From NCBI RefSeq assembly GCF_000332175.1, contig NZ_KB235914.1, forward strand, positions 1,185,966 to 1,249,965: a stretch of DNA of 64,000 nt. Reading direction: 5' to 3'. The notes under the pieces were generated by a model. It searched no databases, had not been told where the DNA came from, and was given only the letters and a program-made list of their open reading frames with translations. The stretch comes from Pseudanabaena sp. PCC 6802. Lineage in GTDB: Bacteria > Cyanobacteriota > Cyanobacteriia > Pseudanabaenales > Pseudanabaenaceae. This document shows positions 9,462 through 19,413 of this stretch, in pieces. Positions within the stretch are counted from its first letter, which is position 1; every line of letters starts with the position of its first letter. Both the position numbers and the translations under genes were made by a program.

Positions 9462-9989
9462 ATGGCACCATTAAAGCTGCATATTGGCGGTAAGCGATCG
9501 CACCCGGAATGGAAAATCCTCGATATCGAAGCACGTCCAGAGGTTGACTATGTCTGCGATGCCTCAAACCTGAGTTTATTTGCGGATGAATCCGTAGATT
9601 CAATTTATGCCAGCCACATACTCGAACATTTTCACTACGGGTTGAATGATGAACTGGTAAAAACCCTACAGGAATGGCATCGCGTGCTTCAACCCGGCGG
9701 TAAGCTGATGATTAGCGTTCCCGATCTTGAGGTTTTATGCAAGCTCTTTCTTTACCCAGCCGTCGATCCCAGTACGCGATTTTATTTAATGAGAATCATG
9801 TTTGGCGGTCAGAGCAATCCACATGATATCCATAGGGTGGGATTTGACTTCACAATTCTAACAAGTTACCTAACTCAAGTTGGATTTCGAGATTGTCAGC
9901 GCGTAGAGGAATTCAATTTGTTTCAGGACTGTAGCAGTATGCGCGTATTGGGAAATCTCATCAGCCTTAATGCGATCGCTACTAAGTAA
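9462..9989 (+). CDS. SAM-dependent methyltransferase (class I, Methyltransf_11-like)
   Basis: Protein of 175 aa. The N-terminus 'LKLHIGGK' stands where the first glycine-rich strand-loop of class I methyltransferases usually lies. 'DYVCDASNLSLFADESVDSIYASHILEHF' has the acidic strand end and the family's S-H-x-L-E-H-F motif, and 'EWHRVLQPGGKLMISVPDLE' is the typical post-IV segment. Proteins of this shape are often next to glycan synthesis genes, but here the gene stands alone between a kinase and lepA. GGAG precedes the ATG by about 4 bases. The substrate is unknown. Confidence 0.78.
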   Translation: MAPLKLHIGGKRSHPEWKILDIEARPEVDYVCDASNLSLFADESVDSIYASHILEHFHYGLNDELVKTLQEWHRVLQPGGKLMISVPDLEVLCKLFLYPAVDPSTRFYLMRIMFGGQSNPHDIHRVGFDFTILTSYLTQVGFRDCQRVEEFNLFQDCSSMRVLGNLISLNAIATK

Positions 9990-10134
9990 TACCGCTACCT
10001 TCCAAATCCCTCTTGGGAGATTTCTCAAAGAAACCATAGCCATGCTGTAGGGGCAGATTTTACCGTCAATCTACAACCAGAACCATTGGATTTTGACAAA
10101 ACCTTACGGGGATTTTACGTGCACATAACCGGAC

Positions 10135-11949
10135 TTAACTGTTCTGGTTGAGTTGCAAAATAGCCATAAAGGCTTCCTGTGGCACATCAACGGTGCCGAT
10201 CGCTTTCATGCGTTTTTTCCCTTCCTTTTGTTTCTCCAAAAGCTTGCGTTTGCGCGAAATGTCGCCGCCATAGCATTTGCTCAGCACGTTCTTGCGCATA
10301 GCGGGAATGTTCTCCCTCGATAAAATTTTAGAGCCGATTGCTGCTTGGATCGGAATTTGGAACTGATGTCGGGGGATCAGTTCTTTCAGCTTAGACACCA
10401 AAGCCCGACCGACATTGTAGGCTTTATCTCGATGGACTATGCAGGCCAGCGAATCTACCGGATCGTCATTGACGAGAATATCTAACTTCACCAGATCGTT
10501 AACACGATAGCCAATGAGATGGTATTCCATGCTGGCGTAGCCTTTGGTGCGAGATTTCATCTGATCGAAGAAATCGGTCACGATTTCCGCCAGCGGTACT
10601 TCATAAATTAGAGTGGTGCGCTCCTTGGTGATATATTTCATGTCCTTGTAAATGCCGCGTCGCGCCTCGCACAGCTCCATCAACGTCCCAATATAGGTTT
10701 GGGGTGTCATGATCTCTAGCTTGATGTACGGCTCCTCGATCTGCTCCCGTTCTTGTGGAGGGGGCAGTTCGCCAGGGTTATCTATATAAACCACCTCACC
10801 CTTGACTTTGGTAACTCGGTAGATCACGGAAGGGGCAGTAATAATTAAATCCAGGTTATATTCCCGCTCCAGCCGTTCCTGCACGATTTCCATGTGCAGC
10901 AACCCCAAAAAACCGCATCGAAAGCCAAAACCCATCGCGTTAGAAGTCTCTGGTTCGTAGCTCAGCGCTGCATCGTTTAACTTGAGCTTGACTAATGCTT
11001 CCCGCAAGTCCTCAAACTGGTCGGCATCGGTGGGAAACAATCCGCAAAATACCATTGGCTTTGCTTCCTCATAGCCGGGTAGAGGGGCGGCGGCAGGGGT
11101 CAGCGCCAGTGTAATCGTATCGCCGACGCGGGCATGTTCGACCGTCTTGATCGCAGCGGCCAGGTAGCCCACTTCACCAGCATGCAGTTCGTTTACCTGT
11201 ACCTGATTGGGTGCCAGTACCCCCAACTCGTCGATCTCATACTCCTGGCCTGATGCCATAAATTTAATGCGATCGCCTTTACGGACATTGCCATCCATGA
11301 CGCGAAAATAAACAATTACCCCCCTGTAAGCATCGTAATAGCTGTCAAAAATTAGAGCGCGTAAGGGATCGCTCGTCGTGTCGCATGGCGGTGGCACGAG
11401 CTGCACCACCGACTCTAAAATCTCAGGAATACCGATGCCTTCTTTCGCAGAGGCTCTCACTGCTGCCGAGCAATCTAGCCCGATGAGCTGCTCGATCTCG
11501 GTGGCGATTCTCTCTGGCTCTGCCCCAGGTAGATCGATTTTATTTAATACCGGAATAATTTCCAGGTTATTTTCCAGCGCTAAATAAACATTAGCCAGGG
11601 TTTGCGCCTCAACGCCCTGCGAAGCGTCCACCACCAGCAGCGCCCCTTCGCAGGCAGCTAGCGATCGCGATACCTCATAGGAAAAATCCACATGTCCCGG
11701 CGTGTCAATTAAATTGAGGACGTAATTTTGCCCGTCTTGCGCTTGGTAATTCATCCGCGCTGCTTGCAGCTTGATCGTGATCCCCCGCTCGCGCTCCAAC
11801 TCCATATTGTCGAGAAACTGTTCTTTCATTTCTCGATCGGCCACAGTGCCCGTAAACTGCAATAGTCTATCTGCTAAGGTAGACTTGCCATGATCGATAT
11901 GTGCGATGATGGAGAAGTTGCGGATTCTAGAGACGGGTACGTCAGTCAT
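10135..11949 (-). CDS. lepA: Elongation factor 4 (LepA) translational GTPase
   Basis: Protein of 604 aa, the normal LepA length. It starts '[26 protein letters not shown]' in style, with the P-loop H-I-D-H-G-K-S-T near residue 17. The switch region has '[12 protein letters not shown]', G3 is 'DTPGHVDF' and G4 is 'NKIDLPGA'. The LepA-specific C-terminal domain ends with '...[17 protein letters not shown]' and '[12 protein letters not shown]'. LepA acts on the ribosome, where it is linked to back-translocation and late 30S assembly. It is divergent from infB across a 320-bp gap. Confidence 0.97.
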   Translation of the reverse strand: MTDVPVSRIRNFSIIAHIDHGKSTLADRLLQFTGTVADREMKEQFLDNMELERERGITIKLQAARMNYQAQDGQNYVLNLIDTPGHVDFSYEVSRSLAACEGALLVVDASQGVEAQTLANVYLALENNLEIIPVLNKIDLPGAEPERIATEIEQLIGLDCSAAVRASAKEGIGIPEILESVVQLVPPPCDTTSDPLRALIFDSYYDAYRGVIVYFRVMDGNVRKGDRIKFMASGQEYEIDELGVLAPNQVQVNELHAGEVGYLAAAIKTVEHARVGDTITLALTPAAAPLPGYEEAKPMVFCGLFPTDADQFEDLREALVKLKLNDAALSYEPETSNAMGFGFRCGFLGLLHMEIVQERLEREYNLDLIITAPSVIYRVTKVKGEVVYIDNPGELPPPQEREQIEEPYIKLEIMTPQTYIGTLMELCEARRGIYKDMKYITKERTTLIYEVPLAEIVTDFFDQMKSRTKGYASMEYHLIGYRVNDLVKLDILVNDDPVDSLACIVHRDKAYNVGRALVSKLKELIPRHQFQIPIQAAIGSKILSRENIPAMRKNVLSKCYGGDISRKRKLLEKQKEGKKRMKAIGTVDVPQEAFMAILQLNQNS

Positions 11950-12269
11950 AAACTACAAAAATATTTGTTTAGATCCTAACCCACCTAATGTAACTATATG
12001 TAAATAACTCACAGTTTATATGTAATTTAAGGGTTAGCAATTAAGCAGTTAGGAACTAAGTGTAAGGATAATGTAAGGGCGATCGACACAGATCCCTTAT
12101 TATTTTGATGGTTTCATAGGTCATAATGGTTAACAGTTATAGGATTGTCCATCTAGCCTACATAACTTTAATCTATCTAATCGGTAATACCGCTCCTTAA
12201 ACGTTAAATCTAGCAATACAGGCAGCAGTTTTTATGTAAATCAATCGTTAAACAGGGCAGAAGAGTTAA
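11950..12269. other. Divergent lepA/infB intergenic region
   Basis: A 320-bp AT-rich stretch without a gene. It must hold the promoters of both translation factors. Several TATAAT-like and TGTAA-rich sites are present but none stands out with a well spaced -35 box. GAAGAG lies 6-11 bases before the infB ATG. Confidence 0.45.
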
Positions 12270-15200
12270 ATGAGCATCGGCGGTAAAGTCAGAGTTTACG
12301 AGTTAACACGGGAACTAAATTTGGAGACAAAAGATATTTTGGCAATTTGCGAACAGTTAAATATTGCCGTTAAAAGCCACAGCAGTACGATAACAGAGTC
12401 TGAAGCAAATCTCATTCGCGCCGCCGCTCCCGAACGGAGATCGGTTGCCTCCACCCCTGCGCCCAAACATCGGGAAGCAGCCAGGGAGACTGCAAAAGAA
12501 CCAGTAGATAAAGATCTTCGCCCTGCCAAACAGCAAATCGTAACTGTAAGCAAGCCTGCTGCCAATCTTGCTGCCCCTCCTGTTGCGATGCCGGTACGTC
12601 CCCATAAGCCATCAGCACCAATCGAGCTGCAAGTAACCGCAGAAGAGCAGCCCGAGTTTGTCTCAGTGCCTGCTGATAAAACCACCGATCTCGAAGATGC
12701 TGCTACTCTACAGATCGCACAGCCACCAGCTCGACATGCTGGCGCTGCCAACGTCAGTTCGCCTGAGGATGTTAAAGCTGGGGTCGAATTAGTTTCCGAA
12801 ACAGCCGCCGGAGCTTCTGAAAACACTGATGTAGTGGTAGAAGATGTAGTTGCAAAGGTCGATGCTCCCCCTAAAACTCCTTTGGTACAGAAACCTGCGC
12901 CTGCACGAGAGGCCGCCTTGCCACCAGAACCACTTAAGCCAATTGCTTCTAGCGACTCTAAGCGCGCCCCTAAGTCTCCGCAGGCAAGTGCAAGCGCCAG
13001 CAAGCCCATGCTTACTAAGGCTCCCACAAGACAGCACAAACCCCAAGAGATACTTGCCGAAGCAGCATCCACCAGGTCTGAGGTCAAGTCCGAGGCCAAC
13101 TCTGAAGCTAGGTTTGAGGAAAAATCCTCAGATAAACCACCTGCTAAAGGTGTAGCTAAGCCGATATCGGAAAGACCAAAGCCAGTTGTGCGCAGCCATG
13201 GCGCTCCTCCCAAAGACATACAGACACCCAGACGACCTCAGGTTAACCGTCCAACCCCGGTGAAGGATGCAGTACTGATCGAACGTGGCATAACCGCACC
13301 CAACGATCCCCCCAGGCAGCTCCGAGCCCCGATCGCCCCACAGCGCCCCGAGCGCCCCGAGCGTCCGGAAAAGTCAGACCGCCCGGAAAGGCCAACCCTT
13401 GTTTCTCCCGTGCGTGGGGATAAACCCGGCATCGGTGCTCCAGCGCTCGCGATCGGCGAGCCCGGTAGCGATCGCGGGCTCAGTCGTCCTGGTAAGCGTA
13501 ACAAGTCTAAAAAAGACGATGACGATCAAGAAATGCTGGAGCTTAGAGAAAAGGCAGCTCGCCTGAATAAGCCCAAGCGCTATCTGCAAGCGATCGAGGA
13601 CGACGATATTATTGAGGAACTCGAAGAAGACGTGCCTCAGATTAGCCTGTCGCTAGCCAGACCAACAGCGCGTCCTAAGCAAAGGATGGCAAAGCCAGCC
13701 GCAGCTACAAGTATTGCCAAGCCTGGAGCCGACAAGTCAACTCGCAAGTCGCGCGATCGTCGCTCCCTACAAGAAGTTGTGGTAGAGAAACCAACTAAGT
13801 TAATCCTGCAAAGCAGCATTACCGTCCAGGAGTTAGCTAACCAGCTCATGCTGCCCGAGACTGATATTATTCGCACGCTCTTTATAAAGGGAGTGATGGT
13901 AAATATCAACCAAACCCTCGACATTCCCACTGCGAGTATGGTAGCGATCGAGTTAGGTTTTGAAGTCGAAGAATCCGAGGCCGATGCCCCAGCGCGTAAG
14001 GTAACTGAGATGATTGAGGTGCAGGATCTAGAAAGCCTGCAAAAACGTCCGCCCGTCGTCACGATTATGGGACATGTCGATCACGGCAAGACCACGTTGC
14101 TGGATTCCATTCGCAAGAGTAAAGTGGCTCAAGGTGAAGCGGGCGGTATTACCCAACACATCGGTGCCTATCATGTTGATGTAGAGCATAATGGCACTAA
14201 AGAGCAAATAGTCTTTCTCGATACACCAGGTCACGAGGCATTTACCGCTATGCGGGCGCGCGGCGCGCGGGTTACTGATGTAGCGGTACTTGTAGTGGCG
14301 GCGGACGATGGCGTACAGCCGCAAACCATTGAAGCAATCAGTCACGCCCGTGCGGCCAAGGTGCCAATCATCGTTGCCATCAACAAAGTTGATAAACTAG
14401 AAGCTCAGCCCGATCGCATTCGTCAAGAGCTAACCGAACATGGCCTGGTAGATGAAGAATGGGGCGGCGAGACCATTATGGTACCAGTGAGCGCGATCAA
14501 GGGTGAAAACCTCGATACTTTGCTGGAAATGATTTTATTGGTAGCAGAAGTTGAGGATCTGCGAGCTAATCCCAACCGCACGGCTCGCGGTACGGTAATC
14601 GAAGCTAATTTGGATAAAGCGCGCGGACCAGTGGCAACGCTACTAGTCCAGAACGGTACGCTGCGAATTGGCGACGTGCTGCTGGCAGGGGCATCCTTTG
14701 GCAAGGTGCGCGCCATGATCGACGACCAGGGTAAGCGCGTTGAAGAGGCATCGCCATCATTTGCCGTTGAGGTACTTGGTCTAAGCGATGTCCCTGCGGC
14801 TGGAGATGAGTTTGAGGTATTTACCGACGAGAAGCTGGCAAGGGCAACCGCTAGCGATCGCGCCTCACAGCAGCGTCAGTCTCGCTTGCAACAGTCGATG
14901 GCATCGCGGCGGGTAACCCTGGGCACCGTTTCCGCTCAAGCCCAGGAAGGGGAGCTGAAGGAATTAAACCTCATCCTCAAAGCCGACGTTCAAGGTTCGG
15001 TGGAGGCTATTCTCAACGCGCTCGAACAATTACCCCAACAGGAAGTACAGCTTCGCGTGCTACTCGCGGGTGCGGGTGAGATCACCGAAAATGATGTGGA
15101 CTTAGCAGCAGCTAGTTCTGCCGTGATTATTGGATTTAATACAACCATGGCAACTGGCGCGCGACAAGCAGCCGATGAATTAGGCGTTGATGTCCGCGAC

Positions 15201-15572
15201 TACAACATTATCTACAAGCTCTTGGAAGATATTCAGGGAGCGATGGAAGGTTTGTTAGAGCCGGAGTTGGTTGAAGAGCACCTCGGTATAGCCGAAGTCC
15301 GCGCCATTTTCCCAATTGGCAAAGGTGTGGTGGCTGGTTGCTACGTCCAGTCCGGCAAGCTCATTCGCAACTGTAAGGTCAGGGTGAACCGCAACGGTAA
15401 CCCGATCCACGAGGCACCACTTGACTCGCTCAAACGCATGAAAGATGATGTTAAGGAAGTAGCAGCCGGGTTTGAGTGCGGTGTTTCCTTGCCAAAGTTC
15501 AACGATTGGCAAGAGGGCGATCGGATCGAAGCTTTCCGTCTTGTTACCAAGCGTCGTACGCTTTCTACTTAG
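12270..15572 (+). CDS. infB: Translation initiation factor IF-2
   Basis: Protein of 1,100 aa. It places initiator fMet-tRNA on the 30S subunit and drives subunit joining with GTP. The IF2_N segment is at the start ('[18 protein letters not shown]'-like). Residues ~60-510 are a long, charged, Pro/Ala/Lys-rich linker that includes an R-P-E-R-P-E-R repeat near residues 363-377. The second IF2_N segment follows at ~515-560. The G domain has 'GHVDHGKTT' (~603), 'DTPGHEAF' and 'NKVD', then the C-terminal domains II-IV. The linker makes it long, as is usual in cyanobacteria. It is here separated from nusA, with which infB is often clustered. Confidence 0.97.
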   Translation: MSIGGKVRVYELTRELNLETKDILAICEQLNIAVKSHSSTITESEANLIRAAAPERRSVASTPAPKHREAARETAKEPVDKDLRPAKQQIVTVSKPAANLAAPPVAMPVRPHKPSAPIELQVTAEEQPEFVSVPADKTTDLEDAATLQIAQPPARHAGAANVSSPEDVKAGVELVSETAAGASENTDVVVEDVVAKVDAPPKTPLVQKPAPAREAALPPEPLKPIASSDSKRAPKSPQASASASKPMLTKAPTRQHKPQEILAEAASTRSEVKSEANSEARFEEKSSDKPPAKGVAKPISERPKPVVRSHGAPPKDIQTPRRPQVNRPTPVKDAVLIERGITAPNDPPRQLRAPIAPQRPERPERPEKSDRPERPTLVSPVRGDKPGIGAPALAIGEPGSDRGLSRPGKRNKSKKDDDDQEMLELREKAARLNKPKRYLQAIEDDDIIEELEEDVPQISLSLARPTARPKQRMAKPAAATSIAKPGADKSTRKSRDRRSLQEVVVEKPTKLILQSSITVQELANQLMLPETDIIRTLFIKGVMVNINQTLDIPTASMVAIELGFEVEESEADAPARKVTEMIEVQDLESLQKRPPVVTIMGHVDHGKTTLLDSIRKSKVAQGEAGGITQHIGAYHVDVEHNGTKEQIVFLDTPGHEAFTAMRARGARVTDVAVLVVAADDGVQPQTIEAISHARAAKVPIIVAINKVDKLEAQPDRIRQELTEHGLVDEEWGGETIMVPVSAIKGENLDTLLEMILLVAEVEDLRANPNRTARGTVIEANLDKARGPVATLLVQNGTLRIGDVLLAGASFGKVRAMIDDQGKRVEEASPSFAVEVLGLSDVPAAGDEFEVFTDEKLARATASDRASQQRQSRLQQSMASRRVTLGTVSAQAQEGELKELNLILKADVQGSVEAILNALEQLPQQEVQLRVLLAGAGEITENDVDLAAASSAVIIGFNTTMATGARQAADELGVDVRDYNIIYKLLEDIQGAMEGLLEPELVEEHLGIAEVRAIFPIGKGVVAGCYVQSGKLIRNCKVRVNRNGNPIHEAPLDSLKRMKDDVKEVAAGFECGVSLPKFNDWQEGDRIEAFRLVTKRRTLST

Positions 15573-15664
15573 GGAATTGCGTGAAAATAAGATCCCCACG
15601 ATGTGTTACGGCTAACGTCTAACACATCGTGCGGTTGGCACATTTGTTTACACTAATTGGAGCC

Positions 15665-15856
15665 ATGACACCTACATCTATCAAAGACAAAGTTGCAGCG
15701 ATCGCATCAAAGCGTAGCTCTTTAGTACAACTCTCCCTACGCAGCGATCTTGGCAACCTACGCATAGACGTAACTCAAGCCCTTGAAGAAATTGACGATC
15801 TGCTGCAAGAATTTAAAAACACTTTTCCCGATTGTCCGATTGACGATCTGGTATAG
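15665..15856 (+). CDS. Small conserved-looking protein downstream of infB, unknown function
   Basis: Sixty-three residues, chosen from the ATG at 15665 because TTGGAG lies 4 bases before it; a longer frame upstream has no ribosome-binding site. The protein is mostly helical and acidic at its end, with 'LGNLRIDVTQALEEIDDLLQEF' as the central helix. No family is recognised. It is 92 nt after infB on the same strand and could be co-transcribed. The stop is 3 bp before the first 113-bp TATAGC repeat. Confidence 0.6.
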   Translation: MTPTSIKDKVAAIASKRSSLVQLSLRSDLGNLRIDVTQALEEIDDLLQEFKNTFPDCPIDDLV

Positions 15857-15859
15857 CTA

Positions 15860-15972
15860 TATAGCGCTTTGCAATTGAGAACGGGTTTTATTTTTGGGGT
15901 GAAGGGGTGGAACCCCTTCTTGGGGGCAACGCCCCCAAACCCCCTACCTCTTACGATCTGAAAACCGCTATA
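15860..15972 (+). repeat. TATAGC-ended repeat, family A copy 1 (113 bp)
   Basis: Begins TATAGCGCTTTGCAATTGAG and ends ATCTGAAAACCGCTATA, giving imperfect inverted ends (TATAGCG...CGCTATA). Inside are two strong palindromes, GAAGGGG-TGGAA-CCCCTTC and TTGGGGGCAACGCCCCCAA. The other copies are at 23478-23590 (opposite orientation) and 55916-56028; all three are 113 bp. It looks like a non-autonomous mobile repeat. Confidence 0.85.
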
Positions 15973-16042
15973 GCTAACAGGCTCGGTACGGGGGGTGGGG
16001 GTAGAGCTATTTACGAGAAACCTTCCTAAAAGCCTGTTATAT
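15969..16042. repeat. Second small inverted-repeat element joined to family A copy 1
   Basis: Shares the TATA end of the preceding repeat. It has perfect 9-bp inverted arms, TAACAGGCT at 15975-15983 and AGCCTGTTA at 16031-16039, around a G-rich core (GGGGGGTGGGGG). The arms resemble the AAGCCTGTT near the end of family B copies, so this is probably a diverged family B member. Confidence 0.5.
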
Positions 16043-16068
16043 TTGCTGCGCGCGTACCAAATACATTT

Positions 16069-17574
16069 ATGTCTTCCGACGATCCAGACTTGCTAATTGC
16101 CCGTTGCAATCGGGCGATCGAAGTCGATGCCGAAGCCTATGAAGCTTGGTATACGCGCGGCACGGCATTATTTGAATTAGGCCGTTATGATGAGGCGATC
16201 GCCAGTTGGTGTAAGACTCTAGCAATTCAGCCCGCGCATTATCAAGCTTGGTATCGTTATGGCACGACCCTCGATCGCTTAGGTCAATACGAGAGTGCCA
16301 TTACCAACTTGGAGCGGGCAATTGCTCTGGAGCCAGGTTTTGCGCCAGCTTATAACGCGAAGGGAATGGCTCTCGATCGTTTGGAAAAATATCACGAGTC
16401 CGTTACTTGTTACGCTAAAGCGATCGCTCTCAATCCCAAATTCTACGAAGCCCATAACAATCTGGGACTGGCTTTATGCGGCTTGGGGCAGTTAGAAAAA
16501 GCGATTGTGAATTTCGATCGGGCGATCGCCCTCAAGCCCGACTATCACGAAGCTTTTAATAACCGAGGTGTTGCCTATTTCGATTTAGGTCAAATTTCCG
16601 CTGCCATCTCGGACTACGATACCGCCCTGAAGATTTTGCCTGCCTATGCGGTTGCATTCCAGAATAAAGGCTTGGCAATTATGGAAACGGGCAAATATGG
16701 GGAAGCGATCGCCATATTTGAGCAAGTCTTGACGCTAGATCCAGATTTTTACGAGGCATGGCACTATCGCGGCGTAGCACTTTCATCTCTGGGTTACTAC
16801 AACAAGGCAGTGGATAGCTATGCCAAAGCAGTGGCAATGGAACCGATGTTTCACGATGCCTGGTACAGCATGGGCTGCACTTTAGGCAATATGGGCAAAT
16901 ATGCAGAAGCCTTAGCTAGCTTCGATCGCGCCGTGACGACAAAGTTAGATGATAGCAAATCCTGGTGCGCTCGCGGCAAAACCCTGGCCAGTTTGGGGAA
17001 ATACGAGGAGGCGATCGCCAATTACAAACGCGGGTTACAGTGCAACCCCAACGATGCTGAAGCTTTGTACCATCAAGGGAGTGCGTGCGCGCATCTCGGA
17101 CGATATCCCGAAGCGATCGCCGCCTACGATCTGGCCTCGATCGCGAATCCCAGCCTATACGAAGCTCACTATAATCGCGGTACCGTCCTGGCACGCTTAG
17201 GTAAACATGCAGAAGCAATCGCAGCTTATGACCTGGCAATTGCACTGAACGATAGCGATCCGGAAATCTGGAACAATCGCGGCATCGCTTTATATAGCAC
17301 CGAGCAATTTGAAGAAGCGATCGCTGCCTACGACCGCGCCTTAGAGTTGCAGCCAGATCTTTACCAAGCCTGGAATAATCGCGGACATGCCCTGGATACG
17401 CTGGGACGAGATCGCGAAGCCATCGTTAGTTACAACAAAGCCTTAGCGATCGCCCCGAACTACAAAACTGCTAGAGACAATCGCAGTTACTTGTATTGGC
17501 AGTTGCGACGGCAGAGGTTCGATCGCTTTTGTCGCGAGATTGGGCGGAGATTGGGATTTGGGGCTGGGGTTTAG
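16069..17574 (+). CDS. TPR-repeat protein (about 13-14 TPRs)
   Basis: Protein of 501 aa made almost entirely of 34-residue TPR units with the W-Y-x-x-G-x-x-L-x-x-L-G-x-Y-x-E-A-I-x-x-Y-x-x-A-L-x-x-x-P pattern, from residue ~5 to ~480. There is no signal peptide or enzymatic domain. The tail is basic and aromatic-rich ('RQRFDRFCREIGRRLG'). TPR arrays are protein-binding scaffolds; the partner is not apparent. No strong ribosome-binding site precedes the ATG. It is one of five TPR-array proteins in this window. Confidence 0.88.
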   Translation: MSSDDPDLLIARCNRAIEVDAEAYEAWYTRGTALFELGRYDEAIASWCKTLAIQPAHYQAWYRYGTTLDRLGQYESAITNLERAIALEPGFAPAYNAKGMALDRLEKYHESVTCYAKAIALNPKFYEAHNNLGLALCGLGQLEKAIVNFDRAIALKPDYHEAFNNRGVAYFDLGQISAAISDYDTALKILPAYAVAFQNKGLAIMETGKYGEAIAIFEQVLTLDPDFYEAWHYRGVALSSLGYYNKAVDSYAKAVAMEPMFHDAWYSMGCTLGNMGKYAEALASFDRAVTTKLDDSKSWCARGKTLASLGKYEEAIANYKRGLQCNPNDAEALYHQGSACAHLGRYPEAIAAYDLASIANPSLYEAHYNRGTVLARLGKHAEAIAAYDLAIALNDSDPEIWNNRGIALYSTEQFEEAIAAYDRALELQPDLYQAWNNRGHALDTLGRDREAIVSYNKALAIAPNYKTARDNRSYLYWQLRRQRFDRFCREIGRRLGFGAGV

Positions 17575-17639
17575 CATTTGTGAAGGATGCTTGTATTTGA
17601 TGCGAAGATTATCGAACAAATGCTAAACCCTTACCGAGG

Positions 17640-17674
17640 GATGGGTGATGGGTGATGGATGATGGGTGATGGGG
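17640..17674. repeat. Heptanucleotide tandem repeat (GATGGGT)n
   Basis: Five consecutive 7-mers: GATGGGT, GATGGGT, GATGGAT, GATGGGT, GATGGGG. This is the short tandemly repeated type common between cyanobacterial genes. It sits about 40 bp before the reductase start. Confidence 0.8.
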
Positions 17675-17712
17675 CAGTTACTTGCCCGCACATAATAGGG
17701 CAAAATAAACGA

Positions 17713-18624
17713 ATGCCTCAATCTGATTTTGCTATGTTTAGCCACGCGATCGCTCGCCATGAATTCTTGCTGACTGCGGAAATTTCGCCACCTAAGGGTG
17801 CGGACGTGCAGAATATGGTAGAGAAGGCACAGTTACTTAAGGGTCGCGTCCATGCGATTAATATCACGGATTCTAGTCGGGCAGTTCTGGGCATGAGTCC
17901 GTTGGCAGCGACGGTAATTTTGCAGCAACGGGTGGGAGTAGAGACGATTTGTCAGATGGCTTGTCGCGATCGCAATCGTATTGCCATACAGGGAGATTTG
18001 TTGGGGGCGGAGGCGCTGGGGATTAGAAATATTCTGGCTCTGACGGGCGATCCGGTCAAAGCGGGAGATCATCCCAATGCCAGGGCGGTATTCGATCTAG
18101 AGGCTGTGCGTTTATTGCAATCGATCGCTAAACTCAACCAGGGTTTGGACGCTAACGATAAGCCCCTGCCACAGGGGGGGACGAATTTATTTGCTGGAGC
18201 CGCTGTCGATCCGCAATCGCCAAGCTGGTCGGGCTTGCAGCGGCGGTTTGAACGCAAACTGGCGGCGGGGGCGCAGTTCTTTCAGAGTCAACTGATTACG
18301 GATTTCGATCGCCTGGCTAAATTTATGGACTCGATCGGGAATCAGGGGAATAAACCGATCTTGGCAGGTGTTTTCCTGCTGAAATCTGCGAAAAATGCCA
18401 TGTTTATTAATAAATACGTGCCTGGTGTCAATATCCCCGACTCCATCATCGATCGCCTTGCCAAAGCCAAAGTACCTTTACAAGAAGGAATTGCGATCGC
18501 TGCCGAGCAGGTAAAGGCAGCCAAAGAAATATGCCAGGGCGTGCATCTGATGGCGGTGAAGGCAGAACATTTAATTCCGCAAATTCTCGATCTAGCGGGC
18601 ATACCGCCAATTACGAACATATAG
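17713..18624 (+). CDS. Methylenetetrahydrofolate reductase family protein
   Basis: Protein of 303 aa from the ATG at 17713; upstream extension to 17659 reads through the heptanucleotide repeat and is unlikely. Family marks are 'LTAEISPPKGAD' near the start (the catalytic Glu of MTHFR lies in such an E-x-x-P-P), 'INITDSSRAVLGMSPLA', 'ALGIRNILALTGDPVKAGDHPNA' and 'GAQFFQSQLITDFDRL' (the F-x-x-T/S-Q strand). The enzyme reduces 5,10-methylene-THF to 5-methyl-THF for methionine synthesis. The stop codon TAG (18622-18624) lies inside the left end of the TATAGC repeat that begins at 18620. Neighbours are unrelated. Confidence 0.85.
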   Translation: MPQSDFAMFSHAIARHEFLLTAEISPPKGADVQNMVEKAQLLKGRVHAINITDSSRAVLGMSPLAATVILQQRVGVETICQMACRDRNRIAIQGDLLGAEALGIRNILALTGDPVKAGDHPNARAVFDLEAVRLLQSIAKLNQGLDANDKPLPQGGTNLFAGAAVDPQSPSWSGLQRRFERKLAAGAQFFQSQLITDFDRLAKFMDSIGNQGNKPILAGVFLLKSAKNAMFINKYVPGVNIPDSIIDRLAKAKVPLQEGIAIAAEQVKAAKEICQGVHLMAVKAEHLIPQILDLAGIPPITNI

Positions 18625-18705
18625 CCATAGACAGATCTGTTAGGAAAGGGGGTGTGGGGGTGCAGCCCCCACGCGCACCCCATCCTAAGCCTGTTGGCAG
18701 CTATA
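18620..18705 (+). repeat. TATAGC-ended repeat, family B copy 1 (86 bp)
   Basis: TATAGCCATAGACAGATCTG at the left, CCTGTTGGCAGCTATA at the right, and a GC-rich stem GTGGGGGTGCAGCCCCCAC inside. It matches 24222-24316. Its left end supplies the stop codon of the reductase gene. Confidence 0.8.
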
Positions 18706-18831
18706 AGTGGCGATTCCTAGTTGGAAGTGCGGTAACCCCAAAAGCCAAGGTACACAGAACCGAACCAAGTACATGAGATATCTGTGATAGCTTACAAATG
18801 AAGAGAAATCTTCAAGTTAAGTAAACCAAAT

Positions 18832-18848
18832 CTTCCTTAATCAGGAGG
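18832..18848 (+). promoter_or_regulatory. Candidate RNA thermometer hiding the hsp20 ribosome-binding site
   Basis: CTTCCT (18832-18837), loop TAATC, AGGAGG (18843-18848). The six pairs (one G-U) fold the whole Shine-Dalgarno sequence into a short hairpin 6 bases before the ATG. Synechocystis hsp17 is known to use a simple 5'-UTR thermometer of this kind. The folding was worked out by eye. Confidence 0.55.
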
Positions 18849-18854
18849 TCAAGT

Positions 18855-19292
18855 ATGTCGCTCATTCGTTGGGAACCGTTTAGGGAAATTGATAGCCTTC
18901 AGAGGGAAATGAACCGCTTGTTCGATACCATGCTTCCGACTACAGGTAGAGAACTGGGAACTTTTATCCCGCCGGTGGAATTAAAAGAAACTCCTGAAGC
19001 TTTCCAACTCAAGCTAGAGGTACCTGGCATCGAAGCCAAGGATCTAGACATTGAGGTAACAGCGGATAGCATATCCATTAGCGGCGAACGCAAATCCGAA
19101 ACAGAAACAGAAGAAAAAGGATACAAGCGTACTGAGTTTCGCTACGGTCAATTCCGTCGGGTCATTCCTCTGACCGCACACGTTCAGAACGATAAGGTAG
19201 AAGCAGAATACAAAGATGGTATTCTCAACCTCAGCTTACCAAAAGCTGAACCGGAAAAGACAAAAGTCGTGAAGGTCAATGTAGCTAGCTAA
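18855..19292 (+). CDS. Small heat-shock protein Hsp20/HspA
   Basis: Protein of 145 aa, typical of cyanobacterial HspA. It starts 'SLIRWEPFREIDSLQREMNRLFD'. The alpha-crystallin domain runs ~45-135 ('PPVELKETPEAFQLKLEVPG', 'DISGERK'-like 'ISISGERKSE', 'YGQFRRVIPL', and 'DGILNLSLPKAEPEK'). It binds unfolding proteins and, in cyanobacteria, membranes and phycobilisome parts under heat. A perfect AGGAGG precedes the ATG by 6 bases but is in a predicted hairpin. Confidence 0.95.
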   Translation: MSLIRWEPFREIDSLQREMNRLFDTMLPTTGRELGTFIPPVELKETPEAFQLKLEVPGIEAKDLDIEVTADSISISGERKSETETEEKGYKRTEFRYGQFRRVIPLTAHVQNDKVEAEYKDGILNLSLPKAEPEKTKVVKVNVAS

Positions 19293-19300
19293 CCTGGATA

Positions 19301-19400
19301 GGGGCGGGATGTATAGGGTTGAGTATTTAGCACGGTAAGTGAAAAAATTTAATTGTGCTAGGATCTAGCCCCAGGAGGTCGATCGCTCTTATCCCGTCCC
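19301..19400 (+). other. Structured leader region before queE
   Basis: GGGGCGGGAT (19301-19310) can pair with ATCCCGTCCC (19391-19400), enclosing a second stem TAGCAC (19328-19333)/GTGCTA (19355-19360). An AGGAGG at 19373-19378 is inside the fold and 35 nt from the queE ATG, with no start codon at proper distance. I see no match to the known preQ1 riboswitch classes. Confidence 0.35.
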
Positions 19401-19413
19401 GCACCAATCGGCT

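Noticed and set aside
12296-13219. A 307-codon open frame on the minus strand within infB
   Set aside because: It is opposite the low-complexity Ala/Lys/Pro linker of IF-2, whose GC-rich codons keep the other strand open. The product is Ser/Ala/Gly-rich with no motif.
19293-19413. preQ1 riboswitch before queE
   Set aside because: No H-type pseudoknot with the A-rich tail of preQ1-I, nor the class II/III layout, could be drawn.
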